Assembly: GCA_902574205.1 (NCBI GenBank)
Contig: CACGMS010000012.1
Coordinates: forward strand, 1 to 36,954
Length of the DNA stretch: 36,954 bases
Reading direction: 5' to 3'
DNA from: an uncultured Candidatus Hydrogenedens sp.
GTDB lineage: Bacteria; Myxococcota; UBA4151
The first letter of the stretch is position 1. Each line of letters starts with the position of its first letter. A program made the translations under genes and the position numbers. A model generated the notes under the pieces. That model did not search any database and was not told the origin of the DNA. It worked only from the letters and a program-made list of their open reading frames with translations. Positions 34,589 through 36,954 of the stretch are shown piece after piece.

Positions 34589-34766
34589 CGGCTTAGAAAT
34601 CTTTTCGGCAACACTCGCGTCAGAACGTGAGAAGATAGGCGAACGTGTGACTCGGTTTCTCATCGAGCACCCTGACTTGATGGTTGTGAATACAGAAATT
34701 CGTCAAAGTTCAGATTCGAGTCACCATTGTCTGACAGTGTTGGTGTTTTGGCGCCGCCGTCCATGA
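34581..34766 (+). CDS. Small conserved-looking hypothetical protein
   Basis: 61 aa (MYDGLEIFSATLASEREKIGERVTRFLIEHPDLMVVNTEIRQSSDSSHHCLTVLVFWRRRP). Start overlaps the upstream stop, and its stop overlaps the next start (ATGA). Confidence 0.65.
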   Translation: MYDGLEIFSATLASEREKIGERVTRFLIEHPDLMVVNTEIRQSSDSSHHCLTVLVFWRRRP

Positions 34767-35368
34767 AACCACTTCAGGTAAAAATTGAGCGATTTAAAAC
34801 CCTCGCTGCTAAACGCAAAGGCGGCCTGCTCGAACCGGCTGAAGAGGAAGAGTATCGCCGTTTAGGCCGGTTGTTAGCACAACAAAAAAAACGTGACGCC
34901 AACCCAGTGATCGCCCTGCGCGGTGAACCACTCGATGGGTGCGATTTTTTCGATGATTTCCCTGAACTGTACCGCCAAGAGATTATCAGCAATGGTCAAC
35001 CAAAGCCTGGGGCGGCTGGCGAGCCGATTTTACCTGGCGCCGTTCACGGCCGAGGTCAGGTCATTCTCAATGATGGCAGCCGGCTTACGGGTCACGTGCT
35101 TTGGGCACCTGAGCCGAGTGTGGACGGTACGGTTTTTTCTCGACGTCGTGTGCAGGCGATTATGTTTCGCTCGGATGGTGGCGTGTTGCCAGGCTCAGGA
35201 CGAAGGATTGTCACCGAAGATGGGCGCACAATTACAGGCTACTTGGCGAGTGACCTTGATGAAGGTTTCGTTGATTTGTTACCCCATGAGGGGGCACCGC
35301 GTGGAGTAGGGCGCCTTATCTTGAGGCGTGAACGCCTGCGTTCGGTGGATCAATGGCAAGCCAACTAA
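34763..35368 (+). CDS. Hypothetical cytoplasmic protein, beta-rich C-terminal half
   Basis: Start trimmed to ATG 34763 (MKPLQVKIERFKTLAAKRKGGLLEPAEEEEYRRLGRLLAQQKKRD). Contains two similar segments, QVILNDGSRLTGHVLWAP and RIVTEDGRTITGYLASDL. Confidence 0.7.
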   Translation: MKPLQVKIERFKTLAAKRKGGLLEPAEEEEYRRLGRLLAQQKKRDANPVIALRGEPLDGCDFFDDFPELYRQEIISNGQPKPGAAGEPILPGAVHGRGQVILNDGSRLTGHVLWAPEPSVDGTVFSRRRVQAIMFRSDGGVLPGSGRRIVTEDGRTITGYLASDLDEGFVDLLPHEGAPRGVGRLILRRERLRSVDQWQAN

Positions 35369-35958
35369 CCGATTATTTGAGATTCGTACTGCGGTTTTGT
35401 CTCAAGCCGAAGGTCTTGGGAGCCATCGCACCCTCATCACGATTTCTCGTTGCTGAACTGACACGAGATGTGGGTATTGAGACGGCTCAATCCTTAGCTG
35501 AGTTGGGACCCGGTACCGGTGTGGTGACCCAGCGAATTATCGAAAAAAAGAAGGAACAATGTAGTTTTGTTGCCGTGGAAAAAGATGAGCATTGGGTCCG
35601 GTTACTCGATAAGCGTTATGCCGAGCTCGATCTCGTTCACGGCGATGCAGCACAGCTTGATGAGTATGCGCTGACCAAGGGACTAAAGCCGTTTGATGCG
35701 GTTATCTGCGGTTTGCCTTTTACCGTCTTTAGTGAGGATTTACAGCGAAGTATTCTCGACTCAGTTTCCAAATCTATTGCCGCCGATGGGTTTTTTACAA
35801 CCTTTGCTTATGTCCATGGTCGAGAAATGCCAGCCGGTAAGCGGTTTCATCGCTTACTTGAAAGCTATTTTGATCAGGTAGAAGTCAGTCAAGTGATCTG
35901 GCGAAACACGCCGCCAGCAGTCGTTTACAGAGCGTGTTCCGTTAAAGGTTCAGACTGA
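35353..35958 (+). CDS. SAM-dependent methyltransferase, phospholipid N-methyltransferase (PmtA)-like
   Basis: RFVLRFCLKPKVLGAIAPSSRFLVAELTRDV, LAELGPGTGVVTQRIIE, FVAVEKDEHW, HGDAAQL, DAVICGLPFTVF. Confidence 0.85.
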   Translation: MASQLTDYLRFVLRFCLKPKVLGAIAPSSRFLVAELTRDVGIETAQSLAELGPGTGVVTQRIIEKKKEQCSFVAVEKDEHWVRLLDKRYAELDLVHGDAAQLDEYALTKGLKPFDAVICGLPFTVFSEDLQRSILDSVSKSIAADGFFTTFAYVHGREMPAGKRFHRLLESYFDQVEVSQVIWRNTPPAVVYRACSVKGSD

Positions 35959-36635
35959 GCCTCGATGCGTCGGCTCACCCACCAGTTTCCAATTCGATAA
36001 TAAGCAAAGCCCGCTGCCCCGAGCGTTTGACGAAGGCGTTCCTCATGGTCTGTTTCCACGCGGCAAATCAGACGCCCTTCTGGTGCAAGTAAGCGTACAA
36101 TTTCATAGATTGCAGCATGATGATCCTTAAATTCGATAAAAGGATTTTGCAGCAAAACGGTATCGACAGTCTTCTCAAGTAAGGGGATACGGTAGGGGCT
36201 TGATCGGATCAGCAGTAAGTTCGATCCTGCACTGGGTAGACGATGCGCTTTGAGCAGACGACCCAGCTTTCGATCCACACCAATGCGCAGTCGCCATGGA
36301 TGTTGCGCGAGTTCATCGAGTAACCAGCCCGAACCGCAGCCCAAATGCAGGACAATCCCACCAGAGTTTTGGTTCATAATGCGATGGAAGTCGGCGTCAG
36401 GCGGAGCCAGTCGTGTCCGGTAAAGCTCGCGACTCTTTCGCCACCAATGTTTCGGATTAATCAGGCGCGTGGTGCGGCGTTCATCGTCTTCGCTTTGGGG
36501 TAAGAAATCCACTAGACCCGGACGTCTTAGCGGGTAGGCGCGGCCACAGTCAGAGCAGCGAGCAAGAGGACCTTGACGTTCAAGCGGTGAGTGGCCGCAG
36601 CGCAGACAAATTAAGAGGTCGACTCGCCGTTTCAT
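35925..36635 (-). CDS. Class I SAM methyltransferase with N-terminal zinc-ribbon (Trm112-like) segment
   Basis: LLICLRCGHSPLERQGPLARCSDCGRAYPLRRPGLVDFLP (two CxxC) followed by IVLHLGCGSGWLLDEL and a Methyltransf_11-like region. Confidence 0.85.
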   Translation of the reverse strand: MKRRVDLLICLRCGHSPLERQGPLARCSDCGRAYPLRRPGLVDFLPQSEDDERRTTRLINPKHWWRKSRELYRTRLAPPDADFHRIMNQNSGGIVLHLGCGSGWLLDELAQHPWRLRIGVDRKLGRLLKAHRLPSAGSNLLLIRSSPYRIPLLEKTVDTVLLQNPFIEFKDHHAAIYEIVRLLAPEGRLICRVETDHEERLRQTLGAAGFAYYRIGNWWVSRRIEAQSEPLTEHAL

Positions 36636-36954
36636 GGGTCGCAGGCGCGCAAACGACCCTCAAGAGGAAGCAGTTGAACCGTTCTTTGTCGTACTCCTGG
36701 TGCAGGCGTGTAGCGAACCTCAGCGGTGACACTGACCAATGCTGCTTCACACTCTACGGGTTCTCGGTTGTCTCGAACTCGCGCCGAAAAGGATCGACCG
36801 CTCAAGGCGTCACAGTCTGTTCCTTCGAGTTGATGGTTGATGGATCCATCATTACCGATCACAAGTCCTGTCACTTGACTTAGTCGATTTTCACCGCCGT
36901 GGACGAGTCCGAGGTCACGACTCGCTACAATTCTCAACTGATCGTTCGTTCCGT
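36632..36954 (-). CDS. C-terminal part of a hypothetical CDS running off the window edge
   Basis: Frame stays open to the last base (upstream of the annotated TTG the codons read ...GTNDQ-LRIVASRDLG). ATGA overlap with the downstream methyltransferase. Confidence 0.6.
   Translation of the reverse strand, partial: GTNDQLRIVASRDLGLVHGGENRLSQVTGLVIGNDGSINHQLEGTDCDALSGRSFSARVRDNREPVECEAALVSVTAEVRYTPAPGVRQRTVQLLPLEGRLRACDP

Noticed and set aside
36632-36937. Complete 101-aa CDS starting at TTG 36937
   Set aside because: The frame remains open to the window end, so it is more likely the C-terminus of a longer gene.
1-36954. CRISPR arrays, IS/transposase genes, tRNA/rRNA genes, prophage or toxin-antitoxin loci
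   Set aside because: None recognised by eye; the YwqK-like repeats are sometimes labelled 'antitoxin', but this copy is exported and has no adjacent toxin. A tRNAscan/Infernal run would be decisive for small RNAs.

Overview
This 37-kb window is dense, chromosomal-looking bacterial DNA with no mobile element, CRISPR array, tRNA or rRNA that I could recognise. About 33 CDSs are credible. Two themes are interleaved. (1) Secreted or lipoprotein envelope proteins: FG-GAP/VCBS, PPC, YceI, a lipobox-bearing amidohydrolase, a YwqK/MORN-type repeat protein, a duplicated 10-Cys domain, a ~1800-aa Ig-like/propeller protein, a PNGase F-like protein and an RCC1 propeller protein. Three of these carry DUF4215-type CGDGxxxxxExCDDGN repeats. 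(2) Housekeeping and metabolic genes: MDR oxidoreductase, Old Yellow Enzyme family, MsrB-MsrA fusion, UvrD/PcrA helicase, BolA, MetF, aldehyde dehydrogenase, 3-hydroxyacyl-CoA dehydrogenase, MBL hydrolase, SDR, thiolase, a DRE-TIM acyltransferase and SAM methyltransferases. The DUF4215 and 'DAG'-linker lipoproteins suggest a Myxococcota/Bradymonadia-like genome (inference only). The best leads are a Fur-box-controlled 84-aa orphan protein, a tandemly duplicated 10-cysteine domain with identical Cys spacing in both copies, a DUF4215 repeat inserted inside a PNGase F-like fold, an RCC1 propeller with apparent per-blade cysteine pairs, an uncharacterised six-gene envelope operon (5642->27), and convergent genes that share CTAG stop codons. 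No function was tested; all family calls come from reading motifs by eye.
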